DNA of 64,000 nucleotides. It comes from Syncephalis fuscata (lineage: Eukaryota; Zoopagomycota; Zoopagomycetes; Zoopagales; Piptocephalidaceae). Shown here one piece after another: positions 11,025 through 21,753 of the stretch. The stretch spans positions 62,001-126,000 of the forward strand of contig JAHLTZ010000022.1 of assembly GCA_025786725.1 (NCBI GenBank), given 5' to 3'. The position numbers and the translations under genes are program-made. Within the stretch, counting starts at the first letter, position 1, and the number at the start of each line of letters is the position of its first letter. The notes beneath the pieces were generated by a model. The model was not told the origin of the DNA. It was given only the letters and a program-made list of their open reading frames with translations, and ran no database searches.

Positions 11025-14000
11025 TTATTGGCTTTTATCAACTGATGAAGATGCTTCAATGCTGGCCTTTTCACTCTCTTCCTTTAACTGTTTCATCCAC
11101 ATATCATAATAATGACCATCGGTACGTTTCATTAAATCAGCATGAGTGCCTGATTCAATGATTTGACCATCTTCCATAACAAATATCTGTTCAGCATGTA
11201 CAATAGTTGACAATCGATGGGCAATAATAAGTGTGGTGCGATTCTTGGTTACTTGTTGTAAGGCAGATTGAATATTTCGTTCAGTATGTGTCTAATAACA
11301 AACAAACAAACAAACAAATAAATAAATAAATATACATACTAGTAGTAATACGGATATTACTTACATCCAATGCTGATGTTGCCTCATCCAATAGCACAAT
11401 AGGTGGGTCCTATATAATTAATGTTAATTGGTATCTATAAATTCAATTTACTCAATAATACCTTTAATAATGTACGGGCAATCGCTACACGTTGCTTCTC
11501 TCCACCACTTAGTCTTAATCCTCGTTCACCTACACGTGTTTCATAGCCTAGTAATAATAGATTGCTATTAATAATAAATATTGCCATATAATTATTATAT
11601 TACCATCGGGGAAATGAAGAATCCTAGAATGAATTTGTGCAGATTCTGCCGCTTGACGTACTCTACTATCGGTGGCAGTTACTTTACCATACCGAATATT
11701 GTATTCAATTGTATCGTTAAATAATACTGTATCCTATTGGTCAATTATTAGTATTAGGTATTTGTTTGTTTAGTTGATAAGTAATCACCTGTGGTACAAC
11801 ACCAATATTGGCTCGTAGATCTTTTTGACGAACAAAACGGATATCCTGTCCATCAATCTTGATACAGCCATCGTCCACATCGTAAAAACGGAATAATAGA
11901 CGTAATAGTGTACTTTTACCTGCACCACTTGCACCCACCTAAATACATCATAGATTAGAATGTATATTTAATGAACAGCCTATTATTTGACTTACAAATG
12001 CCACAGTAGTACCACCAGGTACTATAAATGACAGATTGCGTAGCACTGGTTGACGTGAATCGTATCCGAATGACACATTCTCTAATAATAGATTGGTATA
12101 AATAGCATTCTATTATCCAATGAAATTAAATGACTTACTGAATTCAACTGTGCCATCAGAAATGATTAATGGTGCTGCATCGGGTAGATCTTGTACTTCG
12201 ACATGAACTTCAAATAGTTCAAGCATCTTTTCCATATCAATAAAATTTCTTTGCATCATACTATTTATACAATGTAATTAGCGATTATTACTAATATTAT
12301 ATCCATTTATACATTACCGATAATAGGTACCGAACCTAATTAATATTAATACATCATTTTATTAGTATAGCTATATTACATTTACCACCTTTGTAACTTA
12401 CCAATTAAGAGGCACATAAAGCTGTGTAATATAACTGAGATACAGTACAACATCACCAACAGTCATTGTACCGACAACAACCCGATGAGCACATACAAGA
12501 CAGCCAACAAGTAGACCAGTTTGGATAATAATATTCTGTGCCGAATTCAATACATTTAAACTGGCCGAGCTTTTCCACGATGCATATTGATACTTGCGCA
12601 ATGCCTCTCGTACTGATCAACTTCAAACTTCTCTGCACCATAATATTTAACCGTTTCAAAATTGAGTAACGAGTCAACTGCCCGTGCCTCCATGGCATTA
12701 TCCGATTCATTGGTTTCCCGTCTAAACTGCATTCGCCAATCGGTAATAGCAATAGTAGCCATTATATATGATGACATGGTTGCCAATACAACACTAGCAA
12801 AGTAGAGATCAAATGTGTAGGCAAAGTAGAAACAGGCCACGGCAATATCAATAAGCGTAGGTACCAATTGAAATACAATTGCTTGTAATAACGATACAAT
12901 ACTTTGTACACCTCGATCTATAATGTAATAAAATACCAAATGAGTATTACTATATTATATTAAACATGGTAGATCTATCATTAATTGGCTTACCTTGCAC
13001 GCGTAATACTTCACCCGTTTTACGATTCATATGATAGCGTAGTGATAAGCTAGTTATTGTTAAGCCAAATATCTAATTACTCAAAATGTTATATCCACTT
13101 ACCTATGAAGATGTTCAAACATCTTAATTGCTACTTCTCGTGTTGTATACTGTTACAATGATCAATCGGTGTAATTATACAATAGTACTCTCTTCTTACC
13201 TGTCCCACAGGGATCCATAAAAACGTTTGAGCTGTAGCAATAACACCAACGTTACCTTGTAGAAATCGTAGACCTACAAACCACAGTATTTCTTTCCATG
13301 CAAATGTGGGCGTATCACCACTACCGCCCAATCGATCCACTACTATTTTATACTGCATCGGTACCATGACATTGACCACACGTCCAATAAACAATAGACT
13401 GCCACATATAATAATAAGCACTTGAAGTCGGAGATCATTTTTGGGCCACATGAATGGCAATAAGGTGCGCATTCGTTGAATATATTCATCCCAACCAACG
13501 CCGCCCTGTTGATTTGTTGCGGCATTTGGCTTTGGTTTCGGTAGACCACGCGTGCCCGTTTCAAGTCCATCGGCTAGCGGCTCGTCATCTGGTGTTGGAT
13601 TAATAGCTGCTTGATAAGCATCTGACAAACGGTAATTATTCCATGCAACACGCACTACAATAACCAATATGGTTTGGAAAATGCCCCTAGCAACAAGCAA
13701 TGCAACATCCCATCCATTAGGTGCCCATGCAGCCAATGTAGGATCCTGTTCTTTTTCATCTTCTTTAACTATCCAGCGTGTTATGTCAGATGCACATTCA
13801 ATCCACGTGCATAAACATACAGCAACAAATGTGAAACGAGTAAAACACCAGCCTATTACATGGCCATCAGATAATCGCATGCTGATTATAAATAGTATCC
13901 AAGCGATTGTTTGTAAAGGCAGTGCTACGAACAGATAAGTTGGTGGTGACCATTGCGTTTCCAAATAATGTTGCAGTAGAAACATGAAAGAAACGAGTGT

Positions 14001-14373
14001 GATAGCTATAATAGTCGAGTGTAGTGATAGTATAGCATCGTTAAATGGCATAGGCGGTTTCGTCGACATAGCCATGCTTGGTACTGTTGGTGATAATAAT
14101 GGTGCTTCATGATCGTGTTGTTCTATACTAGCGATAAGTAACAGTGTAGTTGGCTATAATAAACGTATACTTACCGGAATTGCGTGCGGACGCTAAATGT
14201 TCAAGCAATTGTTGGTGACGGCGATATTCACGTCGGCGCACCCACCACAAACGAAGTGTTAGCAATAGTGCACCAGCAAATGTAATGCTAGCCGTGGCCG
14301 TTTCTAATGCTGGATATGGCACTAGCCAAGGTCTGTCCTTTACTAATAACTCGTCAGTGTTGTTGGCGCTCAT
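11025..14373 (-). CDS. half-size ABC transporter, HMT1/ABCB6 (ABCB) type
   Basis: This is an exporter of the mitochondrial/vacuolar half-transporter class related to Schizosaccharomyces HMT1 and animal ABCB6, which move heavy-metal conjugates or porphyrin-like substrates. Starting at 14373, the first exons encode an extra N-terminal membrane domain of about five helices (14075-13600) and a Pro/Asn-rich linker. The six-helix ABC domain follows (13480-12400, including [19 protein letters not shown]). The nucleotide-binding domain is complete: [19 protein letters not shown] (Walker A, about 11895-11938), [17 protein letters not shown] (signature, about 11465-11520), [14 protein letters not shown] (Walker B) and LIIAHRLST (H-loop). 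A frame break near 12604-12609, inside YE-ALRKYQY, looks like one missing base. The stop lies 22 bp from that of the convergent AAA gene. Confidence 0.87.
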
Positions 14374-15597
14374 GTTTACTTGAATAACAATAGTAGCGAT
14401 AACAAAATAGAATACTTGATCTATTCTATTGACGTAATGGTAACAAAAAGGCTGCTGTAATGATAGAAATAATAGTTGATTTCAGTAGCATTTTAGAATG
14501 ATTAATAAGTAACAGAAAATATTGGATTTGTAATCAACGACTGATTTATTTAATTACTTTAAGACAAATTAATTTAATCTGATCCGTAGAACGAAAAAAT
14601 ATTGAAGCAATAGCACAAATCTTGGCATATGATTAATATATTATACAAAAGTAATTAGTAGCTAATAAATAAAACATTTCTATTTACGCCTTGTGTATAC
14701 AAAATAATTGTTAGTTAGTAATCGGTATATCCATTGGTGCATAGCAAGTACCTAATTTGATATCTATGCATATAAATTTGTTTATTATATTCAAGTCAGT
14801 ATAACAAATGTAATAGTTGAGTAATGATAATAATATTAAATAGCAGGCTGATAATAAAATATTATTTATTAATTAAAATATTTTTATTTGCATCACGCTT
14901 TGTTTTTTGTAATGGCATTTGCCGCAGATTAAACACTCTTTAAAATGATATGTTTTCTTTTAGTAGCTGCTTCATTATTAATTTGTATTTGTTTAATAAA
15001 AACGTTTATTTTAACATTAACCACTAGCTCAATATTATTAATACTAATTATTACAGAGCATGTTCTTGTATTGTATTTTTTGAGTTGTATTTGCCACCAG
15101 TATATTGTTAAAAGTTTTTTAACAAATAAAAAACAATTGGCATTGCTAATAGTATTATTACAATTAACTTTTTTTTATCAGACATTTTCAACTTTTCAAA
15201 ATTTCCTAACTTTACTTTGACTCTTATATTTGAGGTCCTCAAAGCAAAATCGGTTTCAATTGAAGTTGATGCTGTTATGTACAAGAAACATAGCTATAGT
15301 GTTTTCATTTGGCTATTTTGAATTCACAAGGCCAACTATGGTTGCTGTTGGTCATGCGTAAAAAGATTGATTAAATATTAATAAAAGTTATTGATCGCAA
15401 TTCATATCGTTCCGCAGTTGTTATTGTTGTTACTACGTACAGTGTGGTTTTCTGCGTCTGAATGGTCTCTTCTATTTTCCAATCTTCTATTATAGCATTT
15501 TGGGCAGATTTACAATGTAAGATACTAATCTATGGCGACAAAAAGGTAGAGCGACTAGCGTTTCCAATGTTCACCATTCTCTTGAACATTCTTGATA
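14374..15597. other. intergenic, AT-rich, no convincing gene
   Basis: No conserved protein was recognised. A Leu/Ile-rich open frame at 14945-15220 is probably chance in AT-rich DNA. Positions 15341-15412 match 58052-58123 closely, so a small dispersed repeat of unknown nature is present. Confidence 0.45.
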
Positions 15598-15816
15598 TCA
15601 ACTTGGTAGGCGCAATTTATTTACCGACCATTGATGAAGCAAGTGGCCTCCACCATATGCAATAATGATAGGCTGAGTATCTTTACTAGGAAGACCTTGT
15701 GGCGACAGTTGTAACCAGAATATACGGCATGCCGTTGAGGTTGCTTGAACAGGTGTTGATGTAAAATAAGAGAAACAAAGACTAGGAATTGAATAATGTT
15801 TTTTATTGATGTTCAA
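15598..15816 (-). pseudogene. fragment of an S9A oligopeptidase-like gene
   Basis: The 72-codon frame contains IPSLCFSYFTSTPVQ, GLPSKDTQP and IIIAYGGG. These are in the order seen where the beta-propeller of S9A serine peptidases meets the catalytic domain. It has no catalytic residues, no proper start and no flanking exons. It lies just outside arm A of the inverted duplication, while a fuller S9A gene lies just outside the other end of the same arm. It is probably a leftover of a duplication or of a split peptidase gene. Confidence 0.45.
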
Positions 15817-16054
15817 ATACGCATGCTATTTATATTGTTATATTCGGCATTATTATATAATATTAGCTGCTTACTCTGATAAATAATTATATTAAGCCTT
15901 ATAATAGTTGGCTTAGTTGGTGGTCGTGTACATGTAAGTATGTAGGAAGTTACAATGTAATTGTAAATATTTATTTGTGGAAACAACCAGAATTATAAAT
16001 TATAGCGACAATAATAAGCATTTAATTACTAAAACTCATTGGTTTAGTTTTATT

Positions 16055-16148
16055 TACATCTCCTGTTCTCTGCGCGTTATCTTGGTTTAGCGTTGCTGCT
16101 GTCCTGGTCGCATTAGCAACAGCCAATTTCTTGATAAATGCAGTCTAG
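16055..16148 (+). pseudogene. signal-peptide-like relic
   Basis: An open frame ends VLVALATANFLINAV and then TAG at 16146-16148. The copy in arm B (35300-35395, minus strand) and the third copy (62828-62920) keep the same frame, and the third copy still has an ATG. It looks like the first exon of a small secreted protein, but no donor site or following exon was found here, and this copy has no ATG. Confidence 0.3.
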
Positions 16149-17219
16149 CTTAGCATAGCTATAATGATGTGCTATGATTAAACCAGTAAGCCTTTAAACT
16201 GCCAACTATTTTTCCATTAATTTCTGCTTTGGCTTGTTTTTCTATATTCTATTTTGCTTAACTTGTCAGAATTGGTTTCAGAAATATGGGTAGCAGTTAG
16301 GCCTTGGATGATTACCAATTGATATGCAATTCATTGACATTATGCACTCAAAATTGCTGATATTTGGGTAGAACTTTCTGTTGTGTCTAATCTAGTGTCT
16401 GGATATTGTATTGCGTATAGTTTAGCCGATGCAATCTAGTTTACAGCAGAAGACTGGTGACGAAATGACATGTTGGAATGTTCCATTGCTCAAAATGGTG
16501 TGATGCATCATGCTACAAACAGTACTTATTGTATAGTCAATTTAGATGATTTGAATTAGCCGCCATTTGAATGATGGCAGTTGCACAACGTGTAGTATGA
16601 TATGCCTGAATGTGATGTATTTGTGAATTCAAAGCAATTACTACCCCATAACAACGGGCATAGTGTCGAATGAAATACATACATATACCAATCAATACAC
16701 TTTATAATTTAAGGAATTATAATTGGCTTATGTATGGCAGTAAAACCTGTATAAAATACCATTTTGATACAATAAACTTGTTTTTTGCGTCAATGTTGTG
16801 TGCTATTTTGTATGCATGCAGATATTGAGAACCGACTTGGTAGAAATGGCAGCAAATACGTCATTGTCGTTTTGCAAAGCCAAATAATATACTTGTTTTT
16901 ACCAAATGGTGTTAGACCGTGTAACAGAAAATACAGAACGATGTACATGTCTGTTACATATTTACTGCTCATTGGAATTTCCGTGTTATTTGTGTAAATG
17001 CCGAGCAGGTCGAAACCAAGACTAAGCAGGTTGAATTCAAGGCTGGTCAGGTTGAAGTAAAGACCATACAAGTCAAATTAAGGCTGGAAAACATTTCGTT
17101 ACGCCATGAATCTATTGGTACACACGTATCTCAAAGCATTATTTGGATTGCTTTATTGGTTCATACTACACATCAATGATGTATTTCGTATACTGCAGCA
17201 TACTGGCATCTCAGCATAG

Positions 17220-17369
17220 CCGTAAGTTTAAATAGCCCCCAAAATATACACAACCAACTGCAATATCATCACCACACTCTACTCTCTGCTAAACACGCAC
17301 TACTCTTCATTCTACCAACCACACTCTACGATCTCTTTTATTTGTTTGTCTTAACAAATCAACATCATC
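17220..17369 (+). promoter_or_regulatory. conserved promoter and leader of microexon gene A
   Basis: A TATA-like TTTAAATAG at 17227-17235 lies about 135 bp before the start codon. Arm B has TATAAATAG at the equivalent place, read on the minus strand. The pyrimidine- and AC-rich leader that follows (CTACTCTCTGCTAAACAC and CTTTTATTTGTTTGTC) is almost the same in both arms, so both genes are likely transcribed in the same way. Confidence 0.5.
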
Positions 17370-18320
17370 ATGAAGCTTTCCATTGCCGTCGTTTGCACCA
17401 TTGTCGCTGCGCTTGTGGCCGCTACAGCCATCGTGGATGCTAATCCAGTTCCAGTTTACCACGGTATGTTGCAATAACAATAGATATGCCATAGCATTAT
17501 GCTTACTAACAGCATTTTTAATTAATAATTATAATAGAATGTAAGCTCTATTGTGTATTAACTGACGATGCGCTAATTTTATACCATGCACCGCGTATAC
17601 CAATAACTTAATATTAATAGTATGTAAGTTATATTGTATATTAATTGAGCATTGACTTATTGTATATTATGTATTGTGTGTATCAATAACTTGATATTAA
17701 TAGGTGGTAAGTGATATTGCATATTAACTGGTTATACATTAACTGCTATTTATTGATTGTACTGCTTATTTAATGTTAATAGATCGTAAGTGATATGTAT
17801 ATTAACTGAATATAAATTAACTATACTATTCATTATTTGTATTAATTGTTTAATATTAATAGCACGTAAGTAGTGTTGCATATTAACTGACTACTATTAC
17901 TTATCGTACCAATTGTTTAATATCAATAGGCAGTAAGTTATATTGTGTATTAATTAACTATACATTAACTATACTATTCGTTGATTGTATCAATTGTTTA
18001 ATATTAATAGATCGTAAGTGATATTGTATATTAACTGAATATAAATTAACTATACTATTCATTGATTGTACCAATTGTTTAATATTAATAGCTTGTAAGT
18101 GATGTTGCATATTAATTGACTACTATTTACTGATTGTATCAATTGTTTAATATCAATAGGCAGTAAGTTATATTGTGTATTAATTAACTATACATTAACT
18201 ATACTATTTATTGATTGTATCAATTGTTTACTATTAATAGAACGTAAGCTGTATTGTGTATTGATGGCTTATATATTAATTATATGTCATGTAATATATT
18301 TATTTGTAAATACAGCATAG
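17370..18320 (+). CDS. microexon gene A: secreted small peptide encoded by ten 3-nt exons
   Basis: Exon 1 (17370-17463, 94 nt, phase 1) encodes a signal peptide (MKLSIAVVCTIVAALVAA, then TAIVDA) and the residues NPVPVYH. Ten 3-nt exons follow, each bounded by an acceptor like ATTAATAG and a donor like GTAAGT: aat 17538, tat 17621, gtg 17704, atc 17783, cac 17863, gca 17930, atc 18011, ctt 18092, gca 18160, aac 18241. The last exon starts at 18316 with CA and TAG (18318-18320). Every intron is phase 1, so each codon is split between neighbouring microexons. Joining them gives ELCDPRNPCKP and the stop. The prepropeptide is 42 residues and the mature peptide about 18, with two cysteines (C-x5-C). 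Introns are 64-80 nt. The function is unknown. The open frame, the stop at the same place as in gene B, and variable triplets between conserved splice signals all support the model; there is no transcript evidence here. Confidence 0.82.
17464..18315 (+). repeat. tandem intron array A (unit about 81 nt)
   Basis: There are eleven introns. Nine units repeat at 67-83 nt spacing, with the pattern GTAAGT..TATTGTATATTAACTGA, then ATTGTACCAATTG, then TTTAATATTAATAG. The three bases between AATAG and GTAAGT differ between most units, while the introns remain alike. The shorter 67-68 nt spacings precede the two gca exons at 17930 and 18160, and the units around them look like a recent local duplication. 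Confidence 0.9.
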
Positions 18321-19455
18321 TCGATGGTTTCAAGACATCAGCATTAGTAGTGCAATTGAACCACTATTCCAATACAATTTAGGTATATATTCGGTGAAAA
18401 GCAAGACCATTTGACAACTACGCCGTCCAGTCTATTTATATATCAAGTTTTGGCCAATTCTCCGGTTTATCCAGTCTTTAACCAATGAAATCCTTATTTT
18501 ATCAACGAGCTTGCATCTAGTTGTTTCTATTCAACTGTGCAAGCTTATAGTAATAAACTTATGGTTTCATCTTAACTATATACAATCAAATTGCTATATC
18601 TATAATCACGTTCTATTTACATCCAATAATTGACAACTATTAATCAAATAGTTAAATGAACAAAATGTCTATAATCGTATCGTCTAAGCTAATAGGCATA
18701 GATTGGTATGGACAGTAGCAAAGCTATTATTATCATATAGCCAAATAATAGTATTCTGAAATTAGAATAAAGACGCTTTTCTAATAAAACATGACAACAA
18801 AGCATAGAATATTATTAAACAAAATAAATAAGCAAATCAAATACATAAATAGTGATAGTGAGACTATACTGTATGCAATTGGCCAAGAGTAATGAACGAA
18901 ATAAATCAAAATCTATTAAAAATACAGCTAGCAGTAAACTTTTAAGTTTTGTTAATATAGTTTTTACAATTTACAATATCAATGATATAGATGGGCACAA
19001 GTATCTGTATACATGATAGATATGTACAGTCCAATAATAACGATAAATAAAAATTTAATAGCCAATGACACTCACCACTCAATTTATCTTCAATAACACG
19101 AATATTTAGTTTAAATGTGTGGCTATTATAGCTATTTAATCGCCAAATCACATTAAACAACCAATAGTGTGCTTAATATTGGCAAAAGGTTATTTTTATT
19201 TAGTTAATAAAATATCATAAGATTTAATACAAATCAAGTGGATTAAATGATCCGTCACAGCACCTTTTTAAGCTTCTTTAGCCATGTTCCATGACTTTTT
19301 TAAATTAGAACATTGAAGCAACTACTGCACCATTTAAGAATGAATGTTACAGGTAGATTGTTTTAGTTTATCAATGATAAATACCATGTTGACGGCTTTA
19401 TTTTGCATATTTTCACTCTTTTGATACACCAACCAATTGATTTGAGTTGCTCAGA
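18316..19455 (+). other. last exon and 3' flank of microexon gene A
   Basis: The last exon begins CATAG and is noncoding after the stop. The following 1.1 kb is conserved with the minus strand of 30171-29036, which suggests a long 3' UTR or a shared duplicated block. No other gene was recognised in it. Confidence 0.5.
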
Positions 19456-19476
19456 ATATATTAATTAAATTAAATC

Positions 19477-21753
19477 TTATAAACAATTAAAGTGACCGCT
19501 AATTATATTAGTCAATTGAATAATGATATGTGGATTCAAGTTGCATTCATCGCCGGTTACATTTTTTGCCTGTAATTTGGCAACCCATTTTGTTGGTTCT
19601 ATTTAATAATTCATTAGTTAGTTAATTAGCTAGCCAACAATGGAGTAAACTATACTGCTTTTACCTACCCCAGTACTGCACTCGTGAACCATTAAGACCA
19701 ACTCGGCCAAGTAGATTTGGATAGTTAATATTTTCTTGTATATTATCATAGGGGGAATAGTCGCGAATAATCGCAAAATATGGCAGAATATTTGGATTTC
19801 CCCATTCGCTGTATTTCTCGACAGTCGCAGGAATGAATGGATTTATTATATATTTAAAACATCGACAAATGGCTCTAGATGCATAGATAATGGTTAGTAT
19901 AATGTTTTGTTTACCAATAACTGTCAATAGTTAGTTATACTTACAGTCGGCAATGGCCACATTAGCAATGTTTGGTTGTTGATTAATAGCGGCAACGATC
20001 AATAAACCGCCAGTACTGCCACTTTCAATGGCTAATAATTCTTTGCGTAAGTAGCCATCATTGAATAGTTTATTTGCCACAGCTATAAAGTTGTTAAATA
20101 TATTTATTGTCTAAGTTATTTCCCGTCACGATACCATGCATCGCCCAGTTCACCACCACCCCGCACATGTCCAATCGCATGTGCAAAGCTTTGATCCATT
20201 AATGACACAATCGGTGCGTCAAAAGCAGGATCAAGCAGCATGCCATAGGTGCCGTAACTTTGTAGCCACGCATAATTAGTACCATCTTTTTTTTAATTTA
20301 TCTCTTTAATAGGTAATGGGAATGGGAATCTTTATCGTGACTGCTTCATCATTGTATCCGCTATGATCGGTTGCATCTGCAAATATCTTTTCATTAATAT
20401 ACAACGATGCATTATAATTGATGATCTTTTCAGCGTAGAATTCCTCGTGTTTGCGCGTCGACATATCATAGCTATAGATTGTATAGAGCGTGGCGAGAGA
20501 CGATTATTCGCCATGAAGGATATTTGAATGGAACGATGATTAAGGTATCAGTGCATCTGCCTTGTACGAAGGCTGACCAAAGGATATATTGCACATTGCA
20601 GTATTGGCGTTCAATTGACCATTCTTATCAAGTCCAACAATTTTAATCTGTGGATTACCATTTTTACACAAAACTATTGCAATATATTGCTAGAAAACAG
20701 CATATCGACAATATCACCATTCAATATATCCAATAGCACTCTTGTTCACTGCTTAATATCATCTGATTTGTTAGTATTACAAACATAACAATCCGTTTCT
20801 TGAAGCAATTGACCATCAAACCCCATGTTGCTTTTAATAAAAAATTGATCGTTGATATGGTTGATCAAGTAAATGTGGTGATTCTCACGCTTACAAAATA
20901 GTGTTAATGTGTTGTTTGCACTATCAGCAGTAGTAAGGTATTGAGCTTTTAAACTTAGACTGCTTAAGGAAGCTATGAAAAAGTACTGCTTATTATCAAA
21001 TTTTTGCAATGAAACTAAATGTTTTTGTTTTTTTCTTCATAAACGATCGTATCACTTGCACTATTTGTGCCAATATAATGTCTTTTCACACTATAGACAC
21101 GATCAATTTCATCAGCAATAGTATAAAGAATACTTTTGCTATCTGAATTCGATACTATATTGTTTGTAGTATGTTTGATTTTATCTAGCAAAATATTGCT
21201 AGCAGCAAAATCTTTGAATTGAATTTTACATAGCTCTGAGCCAGTCATGTCGATGACAAAAGCAAGTATATTTGCATTTTCACTGATCTCAAATCTGCCG
21301 ATAAGAGAATAGCAGCTTTTGAATGTGTTAATATCCAAAACTAGTTCTTCAGTTGCATTTTAAACAATTAAACGTTTCAGTAGTAGGCCAATTGTTCTTT
21401 GTCCGTCGGATACTGCGATTAGTATTGATAATTGTTATGGGACTATACTATACCAATATTTGACCTTGTGCAGATTTGGACAATCCATCAAAAAGTTGCT
21501 TTTGTAGTAATTCTGTTTTGAACAGTATTTTGTTGGCATAATCATTTTCTGCATTAATATGCTTTGTAATCGTTGTGTTAATTCTACTATCGCTGCATAT
21601 CCAATTATATGGACCAGAAAAATTGGCATCATAGTAGTTATGGGCAAATGAATTTGGAACAAACGATGAGCACAATGCAGACTCATGGTGTGCATCTATT
21701 TTGTCTAGCACAAACAAAAGAATGCTATAATTTGCGCACATAGATACATGCAA
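19477..21753 (-). CDS. oligopeptidase B-like serine peptidase (family S9A), possibly decaying
   Basis: This is an oligopeptidase of the prolyl-oligopeptidase fold. The oligopeptidase B subtype is inferred from YSEWGNPN, YSPYDNI and the GSRVQYW-EPTKWVAKLQ block. The N-terminal part has PYNWICSDS and HINAENDYANKI (21700-21540), then propeller segments (21338-20746) and YDMSTRKHEEFYAEKI (20480-20420). The catalytic domain follows: YGTYGMLLDP, HVRGGGELGDAWYRDGK (about 20120-20200) and the nucleophile region IESGSTGGLL (about 19990-20035). The Gly usually found two residues before the Ser is Ser here. A His in SGHF lies just before the stop at 19477-19479. Several short introns are apparent, and a TAA near 20300 is not clearly intronic, so the gene may be damaged. 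It lies 22 bp beyond arm A, tail-to-tail with microexon gene A. Confidence 0.65.

Larger units (their letters stand above)
15848..19455 (+). repeat. inverted duplication, arm A (contains microexon gene A)
   Basis: Flank 15848-17463 matches the reverse complement of 34005-35592. Flank 18316-19455 matches the reverse complement of 29036-30171. The lengths are nearly equal (1616/1588 and 1140/1136 bp) and identity is high by eye throughout. The two arms differ mainly in the intron/microexon array between these flanks. The block at 16055-17060 is found a third time near 62.8-64.0 kb. Confidence 0.9.

Noticed and set aside
14945-15220. Hydrophobic open frame as a membrane protein gene
   Set aside because: It is a Leu/Ile/Phe-rich translation of AT-rich DNA, with no family-like motif, no supporting splice structure and low-complexity composition.
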